Shown in pieces: positions 36,403-44,585 of a stretch of 64,000 nt of DNA (its first letter is position 1; each line of letters starts with the position of its first letter). The position numbers and the translations under genes were made by a program. A model generated the notes under the pieces. It saw nothing but the letters and a program-made list of their open reading frames with translations, did not search any database and was not told the DNA's origin. This DNA comes from an uncultured bacterium (GTDB lineage: Bacteria > Bacillota > Clostridia > Oscillospirales > Oscillospiraceae), in assembly GCA_949840775.1 (NCBI GenBank), contig CATKXO010000005.1, positions 1-64,000 on the forward strand. Reading direction: 5' to 3'.

Positions 36403-37464
36403 ATGACAGAAAAAACAGCCGCCGCCATGAGCGGGGGCGTGGACAGCTCCGCCGCCGCCCTGCTCCTCCAGCGGGCGGGACACAGCCTGCTGGGCCTTAC
36501 CCTGCGGCTTTTTGACGGGGAGGACACCCCCTCGGCGGACGCCGCAGCCGTGGCCGCGCAGCTGGGTTTCCCCCACCGCACCCTGGACCTGCGCCGGGAG
36601 TTCCGGACCGGGGTGATCGAACCCTTCGCGGCGGACTACGAGGCGGGGCGCACCCCCAACCCCTGCGTAGCGTGCAATCGGGCCGTAAAATTCGGCGGAC
36701 TGCTCCAAAAGGCGGTGGAGCTGGGCTGCTCCCGGCTGGCCACCGGCCACTACGCCCGGCTGGACTACGACGCCGGTTCAGGCCGCTGGCTGCTGAAAAA
36801 GGCGGCCCACCGGTCCAAGGATCAGAGCTACGTGCTGGCCGTTCTGACCCAGGCGCAGCTGTCCCGCGCCCTGTTCCCCCTGGGGGAGCTGTCCAAGGAG
36901 GAGGTGCGGGCCCTGGCCCTGGAGGCCGGCCTGGTCAACGCCCGGAAAGGGGACAGCCAGGACATCTGCTTCATCCCCGACGGGGACTACGGGGCCTTTC
37001 TCCGCCGGTATACCGGGAGGGACTACCCCACCGGGCCCTTCCTGTATGAGGACGGGACCCTGCTGGGCTGGCACAGCGGGATTGTAGACTACACCGTGGG
37101 CCAGCGCCGGGGGCTGGGGGTGTCCTCCGGTCTGGGGCGGCTCTATGTAAAGGAGATCGTTCCTGAGCAGAATACGGTGGTGCTGTCCGTCAACGAGGGA
37201 CTCTTCGCCCGCACCTTGACGGCGAACCGGCTCAACCTCATCCCCTGTGAGCGGCTGGACGGCCCCGTCCGCCTCCGGGCCAGAATCCGCTACCGCATGG
37301 CGGAGCAGCCCTGCACCGTGGAGCAGACCGGGGAGGATACCATCCGCCTCACCTTCGACCAGCCTCAGCGGGCCATCACCCCCGGCCAGACGGTGGTCTT
37401 TTATGACGGAGACCTGGTGGTGGGGGCGGCTGCCATCATCCAAGGAGGTTCCCATGGCGAATAA
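36403..37464 (+). CDS. mnmA: tRNA 2-thiouridine(34) synthase
   Basis: A 353-residue MnmA that thiolates U34 of tRNA-Lys, -Glu and -Gln. The ATP-pyrophosphatase loop is [14 protein letters not shown]. The catalytic cysteine pair lies in NPCVACNR and [13 protein letters not shown]. The C-terminal beta-barrel contains [12 protein letters not shown]. The start at 36403 follows GGAGGTCTCT; an ATG 18 bases earlier lacks a site. It overlaps the next gene by 11 bases, indicating coupling. A sulfur donor gene is not adjacent. Confidence 0.95.
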   Translation: MTEKTAAAMSGGVDSSAAALLLQRAGHSLLGLTLRLFDGEDTPSADAAAVAAQLGFPHRTLDLRREFRTGVIEPFAADYEAGRTPNPCVACNRAVKFGGLLQKAVELGCSRLATGHYARLDYDAGSGRWLLKKAAHRSKDQSYVLAVLTQAQLSRALFPLGELSKEEVRALALEAGLVNARKGDSQDICFIPDGDYGAFLRRYTGRDYPTGPFLYEDGTLLGWHSGIVDYTVGQRRGLGVSSGLGRLYVKEIVPEQNTVVLSVNEGLFARTLTANRLNLIPCERLDGPVRLRARIRYRMAEQPCTVEQTGEDTIRLTFDQPQRAITPGQTVVFYDGDLVVGAAAIIQGGSHGE

Positions 37465-37762
37465 GAAGAACAAAAAGCGGCAGCACAGCCGCACCGTAGA
37501 GCTGAAACGGCAGCTGGAACAGGAGAAGCTGGCCGACGTGAAGAACCGGGAAAAAAACCGCTGGGACCCCGCCGGCCGGGCGCTGTTGTGGGGGGACCTG
37601 GTCTTTCTAGCCGTCATCTCTTTGCTGGAGCGCAATGGGCTGATTTCAAAGCAGGTGGGCGGACTGTGCACCATCCTGGCCGTCATCCTTCTGCTCACCG
37701 CCCTGTGGCTCCTGTTCGGCCAGAAAAAAGGGGATGGGCCGGGCAAGGGGCCAAGGCTGTAA
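37454..37762 (+). CDS. Small two-segment membrane protein
   Basis: A 102-residue protein with a very basic, coiled-coil-like N-terminus ([20 protein letters not shown], then [16 protein letters not shown]), followed by two hydrophobic segments ([16 protein letters not shown] and [19 protein letters not shown]). It starts inside the mnmA 3' end with AGGAGGTTCCC before the ATG, so the two are co-transcribed. No known family; function unknown. Confidence 0.75.
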   Translation: MANKKNKKRQHSRTVELKRQLEQEKLADVKNREKNRWDPAGRALLWGDLVFLAVISLLERNGLISKQVGGLCTILAVILLLTALWLLFGQKKGDGPGKGPRL

Positions 37763-37768
37763 AAAGGA

Positions 37769-37797
37769 TTGATTTTCCTGCCGTCTTGGTATATGAT
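37769..37797 (+). promoter_or_regulatory. Promoter of the gene at 37845
   Basis: TTGATT (37769-37774), 17 bases, TATGAT (37792-37797), 47 bases before the start codon. Confidence 0.7.
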
Positions 37798-37844
37798 AGC
37801 TACGATTCCCGGAAAATATCTTCCAAACGAGAGGACTTAACGCG

Positions 37845-38684
37845 ATGAAAAACAGCATTGCCCTGCCCGCCCTGGCAGTTGCCGGAGGGATGGCCGGATT
37901 TTTCCTGCGGCGGCTGCAGCTGGCCTCCGCCTACCTGCCCGACCAGGGCCTGTTCCTTCACGGCGCCCCCGCCACCTACCTCCTGCTGGGGCTCATGGCC
38001 CTGCTGGCCCTCCTCTTTTTGCTGCTGGTCTGGAGGCCGCGGGAGGGGCTGGACGACTTTCTTCCCGCCTTCGGCTCCCCCAGCCCAGGACAGATGACTA
38101 TTCTGGTTGCTGCCGGCTTTCTTATGATTGCCGCCGGGGGCTTCGGTATGCAGGACGGCTTCCGGGCCCTCCGGCTGTGGCGGGCCGATCCGGGGATGTA
38201 TCAGCTCTCCACCCCCGGCTCCCAGATGCTCACCGGGGCGCTGTGCGTCCCCGCCGGGCTGGGCATGCTGCACATGGGCCGCATGGCCTACCGGGGGGGA
38301 CTGACCACCGGCGGCTGTCTCCTGGCCCCCTTCCCCGCCCTGGCCGGGCTGGTATGGGTCTTCTCCGCCCACCTGGAGCATGGCACCGAGCCGGTGCTGA
38401 TGAAGTACGGCTTCTCCCTCTTTGCCGCTTTGCTGCTCACCCTGGCCCACTACTACGCGGCCGGGTTCCTCTATGGCAAGCCCCGGCCCCGGCGGACCCT
38501 CTTCTGCGCCCTGATGGGGATTGTGGTGGGGATCACATCCCTGGCCAGCTGGCCGGACCTGTTCACCGCCGCCGCCACCGCCGCCTTTTCCCTGTCCGCC
38601 CTGGGCCTTGCCCACGCCCTGCTGGGCGGCCCCTGGCCTGAGCGAATGCCTCCCGCCGAGGAGGAAAACATAGATAACGCCTGA
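37845..38684 (+). CDS. Polytopic membrane protein of unknown function
   Basis: A 279-residue protein with about seven hydrophobic segments and few charged residues, opening MKNSIALPALAVAGG. No transporter or enzyme motif is recognised. HYYAAGFLYGKPRPRRTLF is a conserved-looking loop. GAGAGG precedes the start at a somewhat long distance. It has its own promoter and is separated from metG by a repeat element. Confidence 0.7.
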   Translation: MKNSIALPALAVAGGMAGFFLRRLQLASAYLPDQGLFLHGAPATYLLLGLMALLALLFLLLVWRPREGLDDFLPAFGSPSPGQMTILVAAGFLMIAAGGFGMQDGFRALRLWRADPGMYQLSTPGSQMLTGALCVPAGLGMLHMGRMAYRGGLTTGGCLLAPFPALAGLVWVFSAHLEHGTEPVLMKYGFSLFAALLLTLAHYYAAGFLYGKPRPRRTLFCALMGIVVGITSLASWPDLFTAAATAAFSLSALGLAHALLGGPWPERMPPAEEENIDNA

Positions 38685-38687
38685 CCC

Positions 38688-38771
38688 TGTTGGGGCCGGC
38701 GCCTTCGCCGGCCCACTTTTTCCCGCTGCATATCGTTAAAATTCGGGCCGCCGAGGGCGGCGGCCCCTACA
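38688..38771. repeat. Double-hairpin intergenic element
   Basis: TGTTGGGGCC at the left and GGCCCCTACA at the right, with hairpins GGCCGGCG-CCTT-CGCCGGCC and GGCCGCCG-AGGG-CGGCGGCC. It fills the gap before metG. Confidence 0.85.
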
Positions 38772-38798
38772 AATATCAACAAAAGGGAGCCCGTTACT

Positions 38799-40769
38799 AT
38801 GGAAAAGAAACGTTTTTATATCACCACCCCCATCTACTACCCCAGCGACAAGCTGCACATCGGCCACACCTACTGCACCGTCGCCACCGACGCCATGGCC
38901 CGCTACAAGCGGCTGGCCGGGTATGATGTGATGTTCCTCACCGGCACCGACGAACACGGCCAGAAGATTGAGGACAAGGCCCGGGAGGCGGGAATTTCCC
39001 CCCAGCAGTTCGTGGACAACATCGTCCGGGGGGACCGGGGCATCCTGGACCTGTGGAAGCTGATGAACATCAGCAATGACCGCTTCATCCGCACCACCGA
39101 CGATTACCACGTCTCCGCCATCCAGAAGATTTTCAAAAAGCTCCACGACAACGGAGACATCTACAAGGGCACCTACAAGGGCAAGTACTGCAAGCCCTGT
39201 GAGTCCTTCTGGACGGAGAGCCAGCTGGTGGACGGCAAGTGCCCCGACTGCGGCCGGGAGGTCCAGGACGCGGAGGAGGAGGCCTATTTCTTCCGTCTGT
39301 CCAAGTACGCGGACAGAATCCAGCACCTGCTGGAGGACACCGACTTTCTGGAGCCCCGCTCCCGGGTGAACGAGATGGTGAACAACTTCATCAAGCCCGG
39401 CCTGGAGGACCTGTGCGTCAGCCGCACCTCCTTTACCTGGGGCATCCCCGTGGACTTCGATCCGGGCCACGTGGTCTATGTGTGGGTGGACGCCCTGTTC
39501 AACTACACCACCGCCCTGGGCTTCCTCAACGAAAAATATGACGACTACGAAAAATTCTGGCCTGCCGATGTCCACTTTGTGGGCAAGGAGATTGTCCGCT
39601 TCCACTCCATCATCTGGCCGGCCATGCTGATGAGCATGGAAATGCCCCTGCCGAAGAAGGTCTTCGGCCACGGCTGGCTGCTGCTGGACGGAGGCAAGAT
39701 GTCCAAGTCCAAGGGCAATGTGGTGGACCCCTATATCCTGGCCGAGATGTTCGGGGTGGACGCCCTGCGCTTCTTCCTGCTGCGCACCTTCCCCTTCGGC
39801 TCCGACGGCAGCTTCTCCAACGAGGCCCTGATCCAGACCATCAACGTGGACCTGGCCAACGACCTGGGCAACCTGCTCAGCCGCACCGTGTCCATGGTGG
39901 GCAAGTATTTCGGCGGGCAGCTGCCTGAGCATCAGGCGGAGGACCCGGAGCGGGACGGCGAGCTGGTGGCTTTGGCCTCCTCTCTCCGTGACCGGTATGA
40001 GGAGCAGATGGAGAGGTTTGCTTTCCAGAACGCCTTGGCGGAGATTTTCAAGGTCATCGGCCGGGCCAACAAATATATCGACGAAAACGCCCCCTGGGTG
40101 CTGGCCAAGGACATGGAGGCCAACGGCCCCCGGCTGGCCCGGGTGATGTACAATCTGCTGGAGGCCCTGCGCATCAGCGCCATCCTGCTCACCCCCTTCA
40201 TCCCCGCCTCCGCCAACCAGGTGCTGCGGCAGACCGGCGCGGACGGCTCCTGCTCCACCTGGGACAGCGCCGCCGCCTGGGGAACCCTGCCCAAAACTGT
40301 CACCGTTCAGCGGGGGGCAAACCTGTTCCCCCGCATCGACGCGGAGAAGGCCCTCAAGGAGCTGGAGGAGGCCAGCCAGGCCGCCAAAAAGGCCGCCCTC
40401 CCCGACCTGGAGACTGAGCCCCAGCTCACGGAAAAGGTGGACTTCGACACCTTCTGCAAGTCCGACTTCCGGGCCGTGAAGGTGAAGGACTGCCAGCCCG
40501 TCAAGAAGAGCGAAAAGCTGCTGAAGTTCACCCTGGACGACGGCACCGGCACCGACCGGCAGATTCTCTCCGGCATCGCCAAATGGTACAAGCCGGAGGA
40601 CCTCATCGGCAAGACCCTCATGGCCATCGTCAACCTGCCCCCCCGGAAGATGATGGGCCAGGAGTCCAACGGCATGCTCATCTCCGCCGTTCACACCGAG
40701 AAGGGGGAAGAATGTCTGAATCTGCTGATTCTGGACGACAAAATCCCCGCCGGGGCCAAAATGTGTTAA
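38799..40769 (+). CDS. metG: Methionine--tRNA ligase with C-terminal tRNA-binding domain
   Basis: A 656-residue class I synthetase. The HIGH motif appears as KLHIGHTYCTVATDA and the KMSKS motif as GGKMSKSKGNVVD. The zinc knuckle is CKPCESFW...CPDCGRE. The last 110 residues form the Trbp111/EMAP-like tRNA-binding module (VDFDTFCKSDFRAVKVKDC), which dimerises the enzyme. No T-box leader is present upstream; only the repeat element. A strong terminator follows. Confidence 0.97.
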   Translation: MEKKRFYITTPIYYPSDKLHIGHTYCTVATDAMARYKRLAGYDVMFLTGTDEHGQKIEDKAREAGISPQQFVDNIVRGDRGILDLWKLMNISNDRFIRTTDDYHVSAIQKIFKKLHDNGDIYKGTYKGKYCKPCESFWTESQLVDGKCPDCGREVQDAEEEAYFFRLSKYADRIQHLLEDTDFLEPRSRVNEMVNNFIKPGLEDLCVSRTSFTWGIPVDFDPGHVVYVWVDALFNYTTALGFLNEKYDDYEKFWPADVHFVGKEIVRFHSIIWPAMLMSMEMPLPKKVFGHGWLLLDGGKMSKSKGNVVDPYILAEMFGVDALRFFLLRTFPFGSDGSFSNEALIQTINVDLANDLGNLLSRTVSMVGKYFGGQLPEHQAEDPERDGELVALASSLRDRYEEQMERFAFQNALAEIFKVIGRANKYIDENAPWVLAKDMEANGPRLARVMYNLLEALRISAILLTPFIPASANQVLRQTGADGSCSTWDSAAAWGTLPKTVTVQRGANLFPRIDAEKALKELEEASQAAKKAALPDLETEPQLTEKVDFDTFCKSDFRAVKVKDCQPVKKSEKLLKFTLDDGTGTDRQILSGIAKWYKPEDLIGKTLMAIVNLPPRKMMGQESNGMLISAVHTEKGEECLNLLILDDKIPAGAKMC

Positions 40770-40782
40770 AATTTTATTAAAA

Positions 40783-40819
40783 TGTGCTGTCTCTCTTGGA
40801 GGGACAGCACACTTTTTTT
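40783..40819 (+). terminator. Intrinsic terminator after metG
   Basis: TGTGCTGTC paired with GGACAGCACA (plus one G-U and one more pair), then seven T. Confidence 0.85.
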
Positions 40820-40931
40820 GCCGGGGCGCTTACATTTTTATGAAAATCTCCCCTATTCAATCCGGGGTTTTTCCTGTAATATGGGGATGTACGCATGGAA
40901 TGAACAAGGATACCCGAAGGAGGTAATCACG

Positions 40932-42362
40932 ATGAGAAAAACAAAAATTATCTGCACGCTGGGGCCCGCAGTGGACAGTGAGGACATGATCCGCACCCTC
41001 ATCCGCACCGGCATGGACGCGGCCCGGTTCAACTTTTCCCACGGCAGCCACCCGGAGCATCTGGAGCGGCTGAACATGCTGAAGAATGTCCGGGACGCCA
41101 TGGGCCGGCCGGTGGCCACCATCCTGGACACCAAGGGCCCTGAGATTCGCATCAAGTCCTTTGAGACGAAATCCATCACCCTGGAGCCCGGCGACCCCTT
41201 CACCCTCACCACCGAGGACGTGGTGGGCAACCAGGGCTGGGTGTCCGTCACCTACCCCAGGCTCCATGAGGAGCTCACCCCCGGCCAGCAGATTCTGATT
41301 GACGACGGTCTGGTAGCCATCCGGGTGGACCGCATTGAGGGAACGAACATTGTCTGCGTTGTGGAAAACGGCGGCACCCTGTCGGCCAACAAATCCCTCA
41401 ACATCCCCGGCGTCCACATTCAGCTGCCCGCCCTCACCGAGAAGGACGTGGACGATATCCGCTTCGGCGTGGAGAACGACTTCGACTTCATCGCCGCCTC
41501 CTTTGTCCGCCGGGCGGCGGATGTGGAGGCCGTCCGGGCCGTCCTCCACGAGTGCGGCGGGGACGACGTGAAGATTATCGCCAAGATTGAGAACCAGGAG
41601 GGTGTGGACAACCTGGACGCCATCCTGGAGGCCGCCGACGGCATTATGGTGGCCCGGGGCGACCTGGGGGTGGAGATTCCCGCCGCCCGGGTGCCCATCC
41701 TGCAAAAGCAGATGATCCGCAAGGGACTCCAGGTGGGCAAGCCGGTGATTACCGCCACTCAGATGCTGGACTCCATGATGCGCAACCCCCGGCCCACCCG
41801 GGCGGAGGTGTCCGACGTGGCCAACGCCGTGTACGACGGCACCGGCAGTGTGATGCTCTCCGGCGAGACCGCCGGGGGCAAGTACCCGGTGGAAGCCCTC
41901 CAGGCCATGGTGACCATCGTCACCGAGACGGAGGGGGCCATCGACTACTGGAAGCAGTTCCAGAAGCAGCGGATTATCCCCACCCCCGACATCAACGACG
42001 CCATCACCCACACCTGCTGCATGACCGCCAGGGACTTGGACGCCAAGGCCATCCTGGCCGCCACCAACTCCGGACGCTCCGCCCGGATGATCTGCCGGTT
42101 CCGCCCCGCCTGCCCCATCGCCGCCCTCACCATGCACGAGAAGGTCCGCCGCCAGCTGAACATCTCCTGGGGCGTCATCCCCTTCCTCACCGGCGAGGTC
42201 ACCTCCACCGACCGCATCTTCTCCCTGGCCTCTGAGACCGCCATCAAGGAGAAGCTGGTCCGGAACAAGGACGTGGTGGTCATCACCGCCGGCATCCCCC
42301 TGGGCAAGAGCGGCTTTACCAACCTCATCAAGGCGCAGGTCATCGACGAGGACGCCATGTAA
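40932..42362 (+). CDS. pyk: Pyruvate kinase
   Basis: A 476-residue pyruvate kinase transferring phosphate from phosphoenolpyruvate to ADP. Signatures include KIICTLGPAV at the N-terminus, AARFNFSHGSH, ILDTKGPEIR, the active-site IIAKIENQEGVDNL, VARGDLGVEI and ATQMLDSM. It lacks the extra C-terminal PEP-utiliser domain of Bacillus Pyk. The start at 40932 is fixed by AAGGAGG; an in-frame extension upstream runs through the metG terminator and is not credible. Monocistronic. Confidence 0.97.
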   Translation: MRKTKIICTLGPAVDSEDMIRTLIRTGMDAARFNFSHGSHPEHLERLNMLKNVRDAMGRPVATILDTKGPEIRIKSFETKSITLEPGDPFTLTTEDVVGNQGWVSVTYPRLHEELTPGQQILIDDGLVAIRVDRIEGTNIVCVVENGGTLSANKSLNIPGVHIQLPALTEKDVDDIRFGVENDFDFIAASFVRRAADVEAVRAVLHECGGDDVKIIAKIENQEGVDNLDAILEAADGIMVARGDLGVEIPAARVPILQKQMIRKGLQVGKPVITATQMLDSMMRNPRPTRAEVSDVANAVYDGTGSVMLSGETAGGKYPVEALQAMVTIVTETEGAIDYWKQFQKQRIIPTPDINDAITHTCCMTARDLDAKAILAATNSGRSARMICRFRPACPIAALTMHEKVRRQLNISWGVIPFLTGEVTSTDRIFSLASETAIKEKLVRNKDVVVITAGIPLGKSGFTNLIKAQVIDEDAM

Positions 42363-42382
42363 CTCTATACATAATCCAAGAG

Positions 42383-42420
42383 CAGCCCCGTCTCTCGTTT
42401 TGAGGGACGGGGCTGTTTTT
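42383..42420. terminator. Intrinsic terminator after pyk
   Basis: A 14-bp stem (42383-42396 with 42402-42415, one wobble), then TTTTT. It may also serve the convergent HTH gene. Confidence 0.88.
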
Positions 42421-42628
42421 ATTCCTCCACCACGGTGAGGATATCGGTAAGCTGGCAGTCCAGCGCCTGGATGATGCGGCCAAGGTTGTAGCCATCCAGA
42501 CGGTAGACCTTATTCTTGTAGTAGCCATCAACGACAGGGTATCCAATTCCCGCACGCTTCGACAGCTCATATCGGCTGATGTTATGGCTATCCAAATATT
42601 CTTTCAGACAGAAACGAACGACTTTCAT
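42419..42628 (-). CDS. Small HTH (Cro/C1-type) regulator
   Basis: A 69-residue single-domain helix-turn-helix protein of the compact Xre/PF13443 type: LKEYLDSHNISRYELSKRAG is the first two helices and DGYYKNKVYRLDGYNLGRI follows, ending LDCQLTDILTVVEE. Such proteins are often encoded on mobile or phage-derived DNA. The gene and its upstream region are far more AT-rich than the surroundings. Its promoter region overlaps that of the divergent 49-residue gene, so it may control both. Confidence 0.85.
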   Translation of the reverse strand: MKVVRFCLKEYLDSHNISRYELSKRAGIGYPVVDGYYKNKVYRLDGYNLGRIIQALDCQLTDILTVVEE

Positions 42629-42673
42629 AGAAGACTCCCTTCTTATTTATATAATAAAGGGAGTATTTACTTA

Positions 42674-42702
42674 TTGACAATTCTAATACTTCACTATATA
42701 AT
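42674..42702 (+). promoter_or_regulatory. Consensus promoter of the 49-residue gene
   Basis: TTGACA (42674-42679), 17 bases, TATAAT (42697-42702), perfect consensus. The complementary strand over the same -35 reads TTGTCA toward the HTH gene, so the divergent promoters appear to share this site. Confidence 0.88.
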
Positions 42703-42739
42703 TATACATATATTGATATAAGAATATAGGAGGCAGAAA

Positions 42740-42889
42740 ATGACCGATTACAAAAAGCTTTACCATCTTCTGTTCAACGCCATCACAGATTCGCTGGAGG
42801 CACTGGGGCACTTAGATTTGCCAACCGCTACCCGGTTGCTGGAGGAAGCACAGATCAAGGCCGAAGAGATAATTTTGTCAGAAGAGTAA
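42740..42889 (+). CDS. Small acidic helical protein (49 aa), unknown function
   Basis: A 49-codon gene beginning MTDYKKLYHLLFNAITDSLE and ending AEEIILSEE; probably two amphipathic helices. It has a perfect promoter, AGGAGG before the ATG, and a perfect terminator starting at the stop codon. Short proteins of this kind (YKKLYHLLFNAITD...) are common as hypotheticals in Firmicute mobile elements; I infer the resemblance from memory. It is divergent from a small HTH gene in an AT-rich islet. Confidence 0.8.
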   Translation: MTDYKKLYHLLFNAITDSLEALGHLDLPTATRLLEEAQIKAEEIILSEE

Positions 42890-42914
42890 AGAGACGCATC
42901 TGCGTCTCTTTTTA
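42890..42914 (+). terminator. Intrinsic terminator of the 49-residue gene
   Basis: AGAGACGCA and TGCGTCTCT separated by two bases (four-base loop when folded), then TTTT. Confidence 0.85.
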
Positions 42915-42932
42915 AATTCTCAAAATTTCCTC

Positions 42933-42961
42933 TTGACATTTCAGCTTCATTGCGTTACACT
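42933..42961 (+). promoter_or_regulatory. Promoter of the symporter gene at 43011
   Basis: TTGACA (42933-42938), 17 bases, TACACT (42956-42961). Confidence 0.85.
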
Positions 42962-43010
42962 TCAACGGTACAAAGCGTCAAAGCAGGCGCAAAGGAGAGG
43001 ACTGTTCCAT

Positions 43011-44585
43011 ATGGCAATCAAAATTATCATGCTGCTGGTGTTCTTCGGAGTCATGGTAGGCATCGGGCTCTACTGCCGCAAGAACGCCACCGATGTCAAC
43101 GGCTTTGTGCTGGGCGGGCGGTCCGTGGGCCCCTGGCTCACCGCCTTCGCCTACGGCACCTCCTATTTTTCCGCCGTGGTCTTTGTGGGCTACGCCGGCC
43201 AGTTCGGCTGGAAGTACGGCATCGCCGCCACCTGGGCGGGCATCGGAAACGCGGTGCTGGGCTCCCTGCTGGCCTGGGTGGTGCTGGGCCGCCGCACCCG
43301 CATCATGACCCAGCACCTGGACTCCGCCACCATGCCGGAGTTCTTCGGCAAGCGGTTTGGCTCCACCTCCCTGAAAATCGCCGCCTCGGTGATTATCTTC
43401 ATCTTCCTGATTCCCTACACCGCCAGCCTGTACAACGGCCTCAGCCGCCTGTTCGGCATGGCCTTTGACATCGACTACTCCGTCTGCGTCATCGTCATGG
43501 CCATTCTCACCGGCGTGTACGTCATCGCCGGCGGCTATATGGCCACCGCCATCAACGACTTTATCCAGGGCATCATCATGCTCTTCGGCATCTCCGCCGT
43601 CATCGTGGCGGTGCTCAACAGCCAGGGCGGCTTTATGGCGGCCCTCACTGAGCTGGCCAAGGTGCCCAACGAGACCGCCGCCGGTCCTGTGGCCGGGGCC
43701 CCCGGCGTCTTCGCCTCCTTCTTCGGCCCCGACCCGGTAAACCTGCTGGGCGTGGTAATCCTCACCTCCCTGGGCACCTGGGGCCTGCCCCAGATGGTCC
43801 AGAAGTTCTACGCCATCAAGAGCGAGAAGTCCATCAACACCGGCACCGTAATCTCCACCCTCTTCGCCATGGTGGTGGCCGGGGGCTGCTACTTCCTGGG
43901 CGGCTTCGGCCGGCTGTTCTCCCCCCAGCTGGACCCCACCGGCAGCGGCACCCCCGCGGGGGGCTTCGACGCGGTCATCCCCACCATGCTCTCCAACCTG
44001 CCTGAAATCCTCATTGCCGTGGTGGTCATTCTGGTACTGTCCGCCTCCATGTCCACCCTCAGCTCCCTGGTGCTCACCTCCAGCTCCACCATGACCCTGG
44101 ACCTGCTCAAGGGCCACATCATCAAGGAGATGGACGAGAAGAAGCAGGTCTTCATCATGCGGTGCCTCATTGCGGTGTTCATCGCCATCTCCGCAGTGCT
44201 GGCCATCATCCAGTACCGCTCCAGCGTCACCTTCATCGCCCAGCTCATGGGCGTGTCCTGGGGCGCCCTGGCAGGGGCTTTCCTGGCCCCCTTCCTCTAC
44301 GGCCTGTACTGGCGGGGCGCCACCAAAATCGCCTGCTGGACCAGCTTCATCTTCTCCACCGTGGTCATGCTGGCCGACATCTCCCCCCTGAAGGCCCACT
44401 TCCCCGCCCTGCTGGTCTCCCCCATCAACTGCGGCGCTTTCTGCATGGTGGCCGGGCTGGTGATTGTGCCGGTGGTGTCCCTCTTCACCGCTAAGCCCGA
44501 AAAGTCCCTGGTGGACGACGCTTTCTCCTGCTACGAGGAGAAGGTCACCGTCCGCAAGAGCCAGGCCCTGGGCGACCCTCAATAA
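43011..44585 (+). CDS. Sodium:solute symporter family protein
   Basis: A 524-residue SSS-family transporter with about 13 membrane segments. It starts MAIKIIMLLVFFGVMVG; NGFVLGGRSVGPWLTAFAYG and AGYMATAINDFIQG-like motifs (here GGYMATAINDFIQG) are typical, as is LSASMSTLSSLVLTSSST (Na+ site). It is only distantly like the putP product elsewhere in the window; the substrate is unknown. The upstream part of the reading frame is not used, because the promoter lies within it and AAGGAGAGG precedes 43011. Its 3' end overlaps the convergent MATE gene by 41 bases. Confidence 0.88.
   Translation: MAIKIIMLLVFFGVMVGIGLYCRKNATDVNGFVLGGRSVGPWLTAFAYGTSYFSAVVFVGYAGQFGWKYGIAATWAGIGNAVLGSLLAWVVLGRRTRIMTQHLDSATMPEFFGKRFGSTSLKIAASVIIFIFLIPYTASLYNGLSRLFGMAFDIDYSVCVIVMAILTGVYVIAGGYMATAINDFIQGIIMLFGISAVIVAVLNSQGGFMAALTELAKVPNETAAGPVAGAPGVFASFFGPDPVNLLGVVILTSLGTWGLPQMVQKFYAIKSEKSINTGTVISTLFAMVVAGGCYFLGGFGRLFSPQLDPTGSGTPAGGFDAVIPTMLSNLPEILIAVVVILVLSASMSTLSSLVLTSSSTMTLDLLKGHIIKEMDEKKQVFIMRCLIAVFIAISAVLAIIQYRSSVTFIAQLMGVSWGALAGAFLAPFLYGLYWRGATKIACWTSFIFSTVVMLADISPLKAHFPALLVSPINCGAFCMVAGLVIVPVVSLFTAKPEKSLVDDAFSCYEEKVTVRKSQALGDPQ

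Noticed and set aside
38685..38798. T-box leader upstream of metG (also checked before asnB)
   Set aside because: The gaps are filled by repeat elements; no T-box sequence (TGGNACCGCG) or specifier hairpin is seen.
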